64,000 bases of DNA, from positions 45,470,235-45,534,234 of the forward strand of contig OY856187.1 in the NCBI GenBank assembly GCA_963693315.1, given 5' to 3'. The notes beneath the pieces are model-generated. The model was not told where the DNA came from. It saw only the letters and a list, made by a program, of their open reading frames with translations, and made no database searches. Position 1 is the first letter of the stretch, and each line of letters begins with the position of its first letter. Of the stretch, positions 20,661 to 31,909 are shown in pieces. Source of the DNA: Diogma glabrata. Lineage: Eukaryota > Arthropoda > Insecta > Diptera > Cylindrotomidae. The position numbers were made by a program, and so were the translations under genes.

Positions 20661-23600
20661 AGTGAATATATGATGTTTTTTAAGGTAATATTGACTAAAA
20701 TTTACTAATTCGATGATATGCATCATGCAATAATTGACTGTCGCTATCGAGGGATTACGGTTTCAAATTGAGATATCACAAATTAAGAGTTCATTAATAA
20801 CATTACATACATCCTTTGTTTAAAGTATTTAGAACATATTAGCAGTACATATCACATTCCTAATCGTTGACCCAAGAACTACAATTCGAAACATTTATTT
20901 CCTTCTTCTAACTTTTCGTTTTGCATCAAAGAAATTAAACAAACTTTAAAGTTTGAATTTTCCTCATTGCAGTTCTTACGTTCCATTATTTTCGTAGTTG
21001 TATAATTATTATATGTTTCAGTTTTTTATCCACAACAAAAAACAACAACCAAAAAACTTATTGTTTTGTTAGGAAAATTTAATGAAAATTTACTTTCTGT
21101 TTTCTATGATTTTCTATTAAAAACAAAACAAAATTATGGAGACAGAATATAAGGTTTAAAAAGTTTATATATTACCAGTTGTTCTGGTTATTTTCCAATT
21201 CGAAAAACGAAAATAGAAAAATCAAAAAATTTCCAGACTTTCATTTAATTTTCATTCTTGTTTATTTGAGTTTATTGTTGGCTTTACTCTTTTGTTTTCG
21301 TTGTGGATGATGCTGGTAATAGTTTGAGTGAAGTTGTTTTGTGGTTGCTCAGGTTGAAACGTATTTCATTGTTCTATTTTGAATCTGTTTATAAATACTT
21401 GGATGACATAAGGTTAAATTTTAGAGTAAATAGTATATTTGAAATTTTTAGATTTTGGTTACATTGTAGTTCTTATGAAAAACTATAGTATACACTTGAA
21501 TAAATTTTAAATGCTTGGGTAAATTCGGTAATCGTAACGAAGAGATAAAAGAAGTTGATATTCTATTCGAAAAAGCTTATATGTGTTCACATCTAATCAC
21601 AAATCCAGATCAAGTCAAAATATTTGTTAAACAAAATGTTTTAGACTCTTACAGCAATTCACAATATTTTACTGTCGTACAATATGTTCATGTTAATAAA
21701 TCAAACGAATACACATAGGTAACAACATGTAACTCAAGAAAATTAAAATATCTTTTCTTTTATTTTCATTTAATGGATGTAAAATGAAAGCTACAAAAAA
21801 ACTTTAACAGTATTAAATTGATATGCAACAAAAACAAATTGAAATACAAAAGTACAACCAGCTTTGATTTACCTTTTTCACTTGTTTGTTTCACAGTTTG
21901 ACTTTAAAAACAGCAAGTACAAGGATGGAATAGCTCAAATATCAAATTAAACTTTTTATTATTTGTGTTTCACTTTTACCGTTTGTTTATTTTAATGTTT
22001 TTCATTTTTGCTGTTATACGTTTGATGTTGGGTTTTTTTCTTATCATAGAAGCGCGATAATAATGAATATTTTCACTTTGATCTCAGCCTCGAAATTATG
22101 TGTGTTGGGGAGAAAAAGAAATAATATTTTTTTGTGTGTTTCGAAATTAGTGTTTTGTATGTTGTGGGTAAATGTATATTATGTCGTAATTTTTGTTAAT
22201 AGTTCGATGGTTCAATACATACAACCCGAAGGCCAAACCTCTCATACCAAATATTTTCGTTCTCGTACCAAATAAAAGTGAAATGGTTTTTGCCTTACAA
22301 ATATAGGAATGTCGGACTCTTATTTGGCTGAACACTTAAAACTTTTTTGGAAGTCCGAACACTTCACAACTCAAATTTTATCTTAGGAGTGTAGAAATCC
22401 TGTAAAACAATTTTGGAAAAATGCATAAAATGTGCATTAATTGTACATGATACAAAATTCGTGCCACAAAGTACAATAACCGTCATATTATGTAAAACTC
22501 CTAAGAACACACAATGTGTATGTGTTTTACGAAAGAGACGCATGTTTTACGAAAAATAAAACAAAATGAAATTTATTTAATGATAATAATAATAATTAAT
22601 CAAAACAATGGAAGAATGAAAAAGTATTTTTACATTTTATAAAATGGCTGGTTTCATTTAACTTTTTATGAGATAACATGGTTTTCATAAAATTAAATTG
22701 ATTGTGCGAAAGATTTTTTTTTTGTGAAGGCAATGAACACAAACACAAAAAACAAACGAGAACTTTGAATAATTAATTTTAGTAATTTGATAATTGTTTT
22801 TTTTTTAATATTTTTTGTTTGCCTTTTTTTATGTCGGTCTACTAATATTTAAATTTATTTTCTTACAATACTAAGAAAATTATATACAATTATTTCTGTT
22901 ATTTTTTCATTTAAATTGTATTATTATTAAAAATACAGCAAAAATGGATGGAACAATGCGAATGAATGAATGGACAAATGCGAATTTCAATTTAAAAGTC
23001 AATATTGACAAGTGATTAGTAGTAGAATAAGGACGCCTAAAATTAATGTCTGATCTTGTTTCCGAAAAGAAATTAGTTTTTTTACGCAGAAAAAAATCGC
23101 TTTTGCATAAAACAATTATCCGAAATGTTTAACCTTGCTGAACGCAATCCCAAACGACATCACTTAATTATACACCCTAATCGTAGAAAAGATTTTATTC
23201 CAACCTTAAAACTATATTCATCCATTTATACAACCATCCATCTTTTCTTCCTTCCTATTATTATAATTTTATTTGTTTTCTATTTGTTGGCTTTATATTT
23301 TTTATTTTAATATGAAGTAGATTTTGTCGTCATTATATTTCAAAAAACCGTATATACATATTAATTTTTTTATGCATTAAAAGTTTCCTTCCTCTAACTT
23401 CCGTTCATTTTTGGTTGTTTTGTAAATGTTCATTTTTAAGTTTGATATTCTGCAACCTTTTGTTTGCTAGTAATTTTTGTTGTTTCTGTTGTTGATTATT
23501 TTAAAAATGTTTTTACTTTTGTTTCATTATTTTATTTTCTAAACTAATCAAGATTGTTTTTGGAAGTTATTAAAAGTGGTTGAGATTACAATACGTTTTG

Positions 23601-25048
23601 AGAAATAAAATAAATAAACAATTACCAACCTAGGTTAATAAATTCGAAAAAAAAATTAATATTCAGTAGGTAATTGTTTGAATATCGTTTTGCTTCTTTC
23701 CAAAACGACGGAACAAAGAAAACTATTTCTATTCTCCAATTTGCATAAAATTCAATTTACTCAAAGTAATAAAAGTTGCCTCAAAATTGTTAAATTTATG
23801 TTTTCCAAACAATTTCAACCCTTTTAACACTGGCATCCAATTCGAATAACAATTTTTCTTTATCATTACATTAAATTTATTTCCAATTTTCAATACTTTA
23901 AAATTCCCTAGGAAAATTCAAAAATAAAAATTGTGCTATGTTAGTTCAATATTTTGGTCACGCACTTATGTTTTTTTTTTCGTTCACTTTTTTCCTTATG
24001 TTTAAAAAAATTTGAAAATGAATAATTTTAGTTTGTATTCACTTTGATTTTCATTTTTATTTTCGTTTTTCCGACAAATTTTCTATTGAACTTAATTTAA
24101 TTTACAGAGCAAACAAATATGTTTCAACACTTCATTTTTAAAAGGGATTTTAGGGATAGTTTTATAGTTGATGGAAACAAAAAGAAAAAAGCTCATTAGA
24201 GCAGTAGACAGATAGTAAAAAAGAGAGAAGAAAGACTAGAGTTATTTGTTTACATAAACATTTTTTGAACGTTTCCCATTGGAACGGATTAAATTGAATT
24301 CGGATGGTTGATTCAATCTAACAATAAATTATTATATTCTTTAGAAAGTATATTTTCCTTTCATCAATCGCCGGAATTCCTTAAAATCGTTCTTCGTTTC
24401 TGTCAAAAAAAAAATCGTACACAAAAGAATTCCGTTTTCTATTCCATACACAATAAAATATCATAAAATAACAAAGACATGACGAAAATTTATTGCACAG
24501 ATTCAACGAATGACCTAAATCTTTCATGGTTGTTGTTATATATACTGAATTCAATTGTCATCGTATAAGAAATTGATTGCTCTTTTTCGATTCTGCTTTA
24601 TAATTTTGATAAAAGAAAATTGAAAATTGTAATAAACAATAATTGAAAAATTACATTCTGCAATGTGATATTTAAGGATTCTCAGAGCTTTTGCTATGAA
24701 CAGATTTTTTGTTATTTTTTCGTTTAACTTTATATTTATGGTGAATGTAATTGAGAGTTTTCCAATTTTCAATTTACGTTGCATCAAATTGATATTAAAA
24801 AACAAATACTTTATGGTGAAGAGATAAAAATAATTTTAGAAATTGTTATTTGAACAATAGCATATTATTTGTGGTACATTCTCGTACGTATGACTCTTTT
24901 AAAATAAAAAAGTTATTCAAAACGGTGATCGCTTATTATGCATTAATAATAAATATAATCTCATTTTATAAAAATCGAACATACAATTTATTTCCAAAGA
25001 CGTCTATATTTATTTCCAGACGCACAGTAAAAACACTCTGTTTTGTGG
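20661..25048. other. Long AT-rich stretch without recognised genes
   Basis: About 4.4 kb dominated by A/T runs. The most protein-like frame is 21515-21718 (plus, 67 residues, no ATG at its start), with mixed residues and no known domain; it may be an old coding scrap. Other frames (21303-21488, 22063-22275, 23125-23310, 24551-24805, 24850-25074) are low-complexity and not called. No RNA gene or transposon end was recognised. Confidence 0.4.
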
Positions 25049-25613
25049 AAAAAACACAAGGACATTTTTTTTAAATCAAAAGAACACGTGCCGCAAATCT
25101 TCGAAGTTAATTTTTGATAAAATCTTAGATTTTTTTTCATATCTCATGAAACATGCAGATTTAAATAAAATCATTAAGATTTAAAAGGTATATTTCTGAT
25201 GATATTTTGCAATAAACTCGAAATTTTTCGCAAATCGAAAAAGAAATATGTCGAAAAAGTACAAATTTTGTTTTTTTCTTTTCACGATTATATCTTTATT
25301 CTAATTATTCCGTAGCGAAAGAAAAATTCAGTACTTTATAGTTTATAGTCATTCTTAATATTTAGGTTTTTATGATTTATGAAGATTTACAAGTATTTTT
25401 TCAAAATATCATCAGAAATATACGTTTTAGGCATAAAATTTCTCGGACCTTTTTTGTAGAGAATTAAATTTCCTACAAAAATGTTTATATGATTTGTTTT
25501 AAATCTGCATAGTTATTGAGAGTCTTAAAAAGTCAACAATTTTATCAAAAAATCAACTTCGATGATTTTGCGGCATTTAAAAAAAAAAACAAAAAAAATG
25601 CTCTCGTGTTTTT
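25049..25613. mobile_element. Inverted-repeat element with arms of about 165-220 bp
   Basis: The left arm (25049-25213) and right arm (25394-25613) pair imperfectly. Shared words (left sense) are 'AAAAACAC', 'GTGCCGCAAATC' with 'TGCCGCAAAATC', 'TCGAAGTT', 'TTTTGATAAAAT', 'ATGCAGATTTAAA', 'AAATCAT' and 'TATATTTCTGATGATATTTT'. The right arm carries an extra ~50 bp. The centre is AT-rich with no coding frame. Foldback or MITE-like; superfamily unknown. Confidence 0.68.
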
Positions 25614-26044
25614 AAACCTAAAAGAATTTTTTAGGGGCGGTCTGAGAAAATTCAATAATTAACGATCAGTCTAACATATGTATATGGCTACGGAAATCGG
25701 CAAGAAATTAGAAAAACTTATTAATTTACGAATTTACTTATTAATTTAATTAATAATTATTTTCTTTATTTTGATTTTTTCTCTCAAATTTACACAATTA
25801 TTTTATTTTATTTTAATTTACATAATGTCGACTTAGCTTTTTAATAACATTTACACGATGTCGACTTCACTTTCTGTTTAAAATGTATACAATAATTCCC
25901 GATGGAAAATTTGAACGAGTTAGATTGTTAGATTGTTCATTTCTTGTTTTTTTTCAATGATACTTTTCAACACACACAAATTTAAAATTTCCCCATATTA
26001 TCTCAATACAAAATGCAAGTCCAACCATTTCCATATATCATTTC
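25614..26044. other. AT-rich spacer before the LINE
   Basis: No gene. The words 'CATAATGTCGACTTAGCTTT' and 'CACGATGTCGACTTCACTTT' form a short direct repeat at about 25822-25872. The 5' border of the LINE lies near the end of this stretch. Confidence 0.4.
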
Positions 26045-28057
26045 AATAAACAAGGCAACAATGGAGAAAATGTATTCGAAAGCTGCCAAAACGGCACTTA
26101 GAAACAAACGTAGATCATTTAATATTTGGATTCATAACAAAACTCCCACTAATCGATCCGAATATCTAAAGGCCAACAAAATATCTAATCAGATTATCTA
26201 AAACGAAAAGTCCGAAATTGACAGAGCGAAAGCCTCAAAACTTACGTCTATGTCTGTTTCTGACAAGAGTTTCTACAGTACCATTAATTCTTTAAATTCT
26301 GGTACAAAATTTTCTATTCCCCCTATTATTGATGGTGATTTAATCGTCAATGATCCCGCAAGAAAAGCTAACTTGTTCGCTGAACGCTTTGCTCTGAACT
26401 CCACTGTTTTGGAAACTCCTAAAGAAATACCCCAAATCCAGTCTTCAGGAGTTAATATGAATGAACCTCACTTCAAACCCAAAATAGTCGCTAAACTTTT
26501 AAAGGGGTTAAACATCAACAAAGCATCAGGAATGGACAATATTCCACCCATTATTTTAAAAACCTTTTCCAAAGAACTTGCACCAACTTTAACTAAAATA
26601 TTCTACCAATCCTACAAATCTGGTATATTTCCCTCGTGCTGGAAGTTGGCAAATGTCCAGCCCGTCCCCAAAAAGGGACCAAAATCCGATATCTCAAATT
26701 ATAGGCCAATAGCTTTACTATCGGTCCTATCCAAAGTCTATGAGCATTATATTAATACACATATTTCAAAATTTCTGGAAGAAAATCATTTAATATCCGA
26801 CAGCCAATACGGTTTTCGAAACAAAAGATCAACTACCGATCTATTAAACTATGTAGCGCATTGTTGTAACAGCATACTTGATAAAGGTGGTGAAACATAC
26901 GTTATCGCTTTAGACATCTCCAAGGCATTCGATCGAGTCTGGCATGCCAACTTAATCAACAAGCTCGTTGCGTACGGTTTTCATCCCAATGTTGTGAAGC
27001 TGATTCAAAATTTTCTATCCGACCGATACATTTCGGTAACCTTAGACGGATATTCTTCTGAGTCTAAACTAATTAACGCTGGTGTACCCCAAGGCTCAGT
27101 ATTATCCCCAACCCTATTTTTGATTTATATCAACGAATTGTTAAAAATCACCAGTAACCCAATAAATAGTTTTGCAGATGATAGTACTCTGCACAAGTCG
27201 TTCGAGCTCCTTCCTTCAAAAGGTAAAATGCACGAACGAATTAATCCTGCCCGGAGAGACGCTGCCATAAACGTGAACAAAGACCTGAATAAAGTCGCCG
27301 ACTGGGGTGACCAAAACCTTGTCAATTTCAACTCTACCAAAACACAGCTGTTGATTGTTTCCAGATTAAAGACCGAGTTCCCCAAAGATATTTTATTTAG
27401 TATGTGTGATGAACCAATAGGTGAATGTAAAAACATTCGTTTATTGGGTGTCACAGTTTCAAATGACCTACTCTGGAGCGATCATGTAATGGCGATGGCA
27501 AAAAGCGCGTCTAAAAAACTCAGCCTCCTAAATAGATGCAAAAAATTTTTCACTCCATACCAATTGCTCCATGTTTATAAGTCCTATATTCGTCCCTGTA
27601 TGGAGTACTGCTGTCAAGTTTGGGGTGCTGCCTCTGTTTCCATCTTGGCCCTCTTGGACTCTGTTCAAAAGCGAGCTATACGAATTAGAGTGATCGAACT
27701 TTGACATCAAAACTTGATTCCCTACAACATCGTCGCACTGTTGCTGACCTCGTTGTTTTTTACAAATATCGTCATCAGCAGTGCTCAGATGAAATCAGCG
27801 GCATCATGCCTCAAACTTATTCTTACCCCCGTTCCACTCGGCAATCGGCTGCCGCAACCAGTGAAGCGGTAAAGATCCCGCGCTGTCATACTGGCAGATC
27901 GCAGAGAGACTTCTTTGTCCGAACTGCGTACAAATGGAATAGTTTGCCGGAACACTTAGTCTCAGGTGGCTTCAACCCACAGATGTTTAAAAAAAGCGTT
28001 AATCTACACCTCAGAACGCCAGTTGTTGTGGGACCCAGGACTAGACCTAGGTCTTAA
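26045..28057 (+). pseudogene. LINE reverse transcriptase ORF2 remnant (one stop, one frameshift)
   Basis: Three pieces make up the frame: 26045-26201 (linker), 26250-27704 (484 residues from an internal ATG) and 27701-28057 (C-terminus). The first two share a frame and are split by a single TAA at 26199-26201. Palm motifs are intact: 'YVIALDISKAFDRVW' with Asp at residue 222 of the long piece, 'AGVPQGSVLSPTLF', and 'SFADDSTLH' with Asp-Asp at 310-311. The thumb-like 'CKNIRLLGVTV' follows. After the frameshift near 27700 the C-terminal piece carries 'LQHRRTVADLVVFYKYRH' and 'WNSLPEHLV', typical of this group. The product would copy LINE RNA at the target DNA. Few lesions suggest a fairly young insertion. 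Confidence 0.9.
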
Positions 28058-28139
28058 AAGGTATTTATGTGTTGTTGTGACACATATTCTAGACCCTGTT
28101 ACACAACACATTTTATTGAAAAAAAAAAAAAAAAAAAAA
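26045..28139 (+). mobile_element. 5'-truncated non-LTR retrotransposon (Jockey/CR1-like) with poly(A) tail
   Basis: The copy starts within the linker before the reverse transcriptase (no endonuclease is present), runs through RT and the C-terminal region, and ends with a short 3' untranslated region and 21 A (28119-28139). The same 3' end recurs at 11240-11356. Two lesions are visible: one in-frame TAA at 26199-26201 and one frameshift near 27700. No convincing target-site duplication was found, so the 5' border is approximate. The RT looks closest to the Jockey/CR1 group, and the A-tail favours Jockey. Confidence 0.88.
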
Positions 28140-29229
28140 TTAGAACATTATTGTTATAAAGTAAAAGTCGAAATAGGCCCTTCGTTACAAGATTTTTAAA
28201 TAAAGCTTGAATTAAATAATTAATAAAACTTTTCTTTTATTCCAACAACACAAGCTTTCAAAGCAAGCAATTAAATAAGAGCTGCGAAGCGAGGTGAAGA
28301 CTATGGTAACTAATCAACGTTGGTTGGTAGAAGAATCAACAACATGGTAGCACAAAGTTTGTAGTATAAAGAACCAACTGAAACAGTTAAACCAGAGAAC
28401 GCCACAGAAACTAGTTGATATAGCAAATGAAACAGGTACAACTAGGGAAGTAGAAATCCAAACTGATACTACAAAGTCTGATGTTATGGTCGATTTATCA
28501 TTCTTGGCCGGATTACCGACACCTAATGACTCGCCCATGAAAGGTTTGTTTCGATACACCAGAATTAAAAAAATTAAAGCCTAACCGTATTAATTCGATT
28601 GAAAATGTATGCGACTCTCTCACAAAATCAAGGGAGTTCCAAATTGTTCAAAAGACTACACGAGCAAACCGCTAAATTGTACAAGTTACTGAGGTTGTCA
28701 ATAAGGAAGCAGACGATTCAAAGCCCCAAAGAACGTTTTTTCGCACACGAAGACTTCCAAGAAGAAGAGGTCCAGAGAGTCCTAACGGTTTGAATTCATC
28801 ACCTGTTGAATTTCTCCTTATTTGTGGACTGAATTACACAAATAAAGAGGACATCAGTACCTTGTACTGAATTACCTGCTTATACAAGATTTTCTACACA
28901 AACAAATTAATTAGCAGAACAAACGCAGGAAAACGCCAGTCAGTCGGTCTTGACGAAGTCTGACTGAAACAAAAATTCAAAATAACCCCAAAAATGTTCG
29001 TTAAATTAATCGCTACATAAATACGGGCGTTACGTTCGCTACTTATATCGCTAACGATAGCGATTAAAGCAGTGAACCAAATGTGTGATTTTGTCCTCGA
29101 TGTACTGGATCCACTACCACAATTTTTTGCGGACAAATATAAGAATCCTAACAATCGCGAGTAAAATTATTCTCAAGCAATGTGGTATTAAGGACTATTA
29201 TAACAGGTCAAAGAGCCCCTATTTTAGGA
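28140..29229 (+). pseudogene. Coding-like relic of unknown origin
   Basis: Two adjoining plus-strand frames look like protein rather than chance. The first (28351-28584, open from a stop, no ATG) includes 'LVDIANETGTTREVEIQTDT' and 'DLSFLAGLPTPNDSPMKGLF'. The second (about 28592-28870, shifted frame, with stops) includes 'TFFRTRRLPRRRGPESPNGL'. Base composition is more balanced than the flanks. They lie upstream of a gypsy RT fragment, so they may be its decayed gag/pol part, or a processed pseudogene. I do not recognise a family. Confidence 0.3.
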
Positions 29230-29490
29230 CGGCTATAATGTACAATACAAATTAACGACATGTTGGATACAATAGCTGGATCACTATGTTTTTCATCGCT
29301 GGACTTGCAAAGCAGGTATTGGCAAATTGAAATTGAAGAGTAACATAAAGAAAAAACAGCATTGACTATAAGAGTTGGACTGTATCAATTCAAGGTCATG
29401 TCTTTCGGTCTTTTAAATTCCCCAGCATCCTTCCAAAATCTGATGCACACAGTATTTTTCACTAATTTCGGAACAACTCGAATTTGTTAA
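29230..29490 (+). pseudogene. Ty3/gypsy reverse transcriptase fragment (palm region)
   Basis: The plus-strand frame starting near 29257 reads 'DMLDTIAGSLCFSSLDLQSR', then 'YWQIEIEE', a stop, 'KTALTIRVGLYQF' and 'MSFGLLNSPASFQNLMHTVF'. These are the successive RT blocks 'FS.LDL..GYWQI', 'KTAF....GLYEF' and 'PFGL.NAP..FQ.LM' of Ty3/gypsy pol. The first catalytic Asp (in SLDL) is present, and the YxDD block that should follow is missing. At least one internal stop and truncation at both ends show it is dead. Confidence 0.85.
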
Positions 29491-31458
29491 GAAATTAAAG
29501 AAGTTAAGAAAGTTAAAATTTAAATGTTGATGGAACAGGTCAGCCCCTTTTTTAATTTTATCGGCGTCTTGATTCAAATTCCCATCTACACATAATGGGA
29601 AAATGCTGATTGATTTTCTAGATACAATTCTTAAAAGTTCGCACCAAGTTTTGAGTGTTTCTTATATTCTTTTTAGTTTATTTTTGCCACTTTATCAAAG
29701 ACAACAGTATCATAGTTCGTTTATTTGGCTTCCCTATCAAATAGATATTATTACTTTTAATAAAAAAATTAAAAAAAGTAGTAGCAATATTTTCTAACCG
29801 ATGGTTTTTTTATTTCTTCTAACATCATACTCTGTAACGGTTTCAATATATCCCCAAAATATTTCCAGTGTTTAATTTTACATGAATCTCACTTAATTTG
29901 AAAGTCAGGTAGCAAAATTACCAACAATTTATTCTAGGTATGGAAATTAAACATTTTCTTTTTGTTATATTTTTTTCAATCTCAATTGATTGATTTGATT
30001 GGTTTGTATAACTGGTTCATTTCACCCATTTTAATTAAATAACTGTAAGCATCTTTTTTTTAGAAAAAAACATTTGAGTTAGTTAGATTTCCAATTTTGT
30101 AATTTATTTATAAAAATAGTATTTCAAGGAGATTGGAATGTTAACTTTTGTTATAAAATATTGACGGACTAATTAGCTGCTATAATTTTTTGTGATGGTC
30201 ACCAGGCCCTCGCCTTTTTCGTTTGATGATAACCATATATTTTATACTTCGTAAGGCGCTTGTCCTTGACGAGTCCGACAACTTTTGTATCTGCCATTTT
30301 CCTCGATTTGGCTGCTTTTTCGTTCGGCAAACTCCTAAAAATACCGATTGCCCGGGATCTTGTAAATTTGCTACTACAGTTTTGTTTTTTAATTATGGTA
30401 GGTGAAAATTTGTTTAAGAAAACGAAGGTAACCTCTCTGATAAAAATGTTTCCGCTATTATCGAGTCCGACGATTGACATTTTGGTATGTTTGGTTTGTT
30501 GTACTCCACAATAGTAGAAAATATTCTATGAAAATCTGCCATATTTTGCTTTTTAAAGCTTTAAATTTTTTCATACGGCTTACTGAAACATAGAACTTTC
30601 AAAAATGGACACCAACGGACATCGAAGTGTTTTGCAGGGTTTCCGTTTCGATCGCCATATGTTCAAAACTTCACTGAGTTTATTTAATTCAGCATAAATA
30701 AATTCGTTCATTTTCCAATAACGAAATTTCAACGGGATATCAAACCATATAATCGAAAACAAAAAAAGCAAAGATCGACAGATCGAAAGCGACGAAACTA
30801 ACGACTTACTCAATTTTCTGATAAAAGTTTTACCAGGAATTATAAGTCACTAGAACTGAATGAAAAATGGCTTTGAAAAGTGAAAGATTCGTAACAAAAT
30901 CTTATCTCAATTCCAGTAAACAAACACTCATACACAGACTCATTTATTCATTACCGTTTCTTTTGCCTTCGGTTAAAAGAGATATTAATGTTTTAAATCA
31001 CCTTTAAACCTTAATCTTCTATTTGCTCATAAAGAACTTTTTATCATTTTTTATTTCAAAGTTTCCATTTATAACAAATTTTGAACAATCAAACAACCAG
31101 ATTAACATCCATCCCTTTACCCCTTTCATGATTCATATATCAATAAAAAAACGAAAAATAAAGCTCCATAATCTGTTTACGATCTTCCCATAATTTTCTT
31201 TTTCTTGTGATAAAAAATGTATGAATCCACCATTTCCAATAAATTTCAACAACAACAAAAAACATTAAAAACGACGACGTTATTTTATTCTTAAGTTCTA
31301 GCTTTTCTTTAAATCAAATAAAGAAAGAATTACATTTTTTATGTTCTGCGATTTTACCGAAAACGAAAAGAAAATCATTCAATTGGAACGCATACATCAT
31401 AATATCAGAAACATCGAAGAACATTTAGAGAAGAATAAAAAAAAATTGTTTTTTATTT
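29491..31458. other. AT-rich sequence with two open stretches of unknown nature
   Basis: No gene is firmly seen. The minus frame 30199-30480 (93 residues) has an ATG, mixed composition and a basic C-terminal half; the overlapping plus frame 30260-30514 is also open. Neither resembles a known family. The minus frame 30580-30813 is similar in quality. All could be chance or an old transposon scrap. Confidence 0.3.
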
Positions 31459-31461
31459 TTA

Positions 31462-31906
31462 AGACGCGTATGCACTTAAAAAAAAATTTTATTTTCGAAA
31501 AGGTGTGCTTATTTCGGAACAAAAATTAAAATCTACAAAATGGAAAAAAAATCTACATACATTTAAAAAAAATCTACGTAAATGAAGAACATTTGTAATA
31601 CACACTTAAAAAATCAACGCTATCAACAAATATAACACTGTCAAATTGTCAAACATTCAATTTATTTTCATTTTCCGTACGAAATAAATGGAACTACATT
31701 TATTTCGCTTCGTATTTTGAAAATAAGAAGTCTCCACGGGTAGTCATGACATCTATTGACAGGTCCGTTTTTCACTATTTCTTATTTTCAACTGCATACT
31801 ACTTACGAAATGCAAACCGAAAATTTTTTCGTTTCCTTTTATTTTGGTTTTTTTTACATAGATTTTGTATGGCGAAAATAATTTATTTTCAAGTGCATAC
31901 GCGTCT
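31462..31906. mobile_element. 445 bp MITE, PIF/Harbinger-like (TTA target duplication)
   Basis: The ends are 'AGACGCGTATGCACTT' and its exact reverse complement, with weaker pairing continuing through 'AAAATAAA'. They are flanked on both sides by TTA (31459-31461 and 31907-31909), the 3 bp target duplication of PIF/Harbinger elements. No transposase is encoded. The 62-residue frame at 31341-31529 straddles the left border and is not a gene. Confidence 0.72.
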
Positions 31907-31909
31907 TTA

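Noticed and set aside
27125..27710. Minus-strand frames of 109 and 60 residues
   Set aside because: Shadows of the LINE reverse transcriptase on the plus strand.
30199..30514. Small host gene open on both strands
   Set aside because: No domain, no splice sites and no second exon; left as unexplained sequence.
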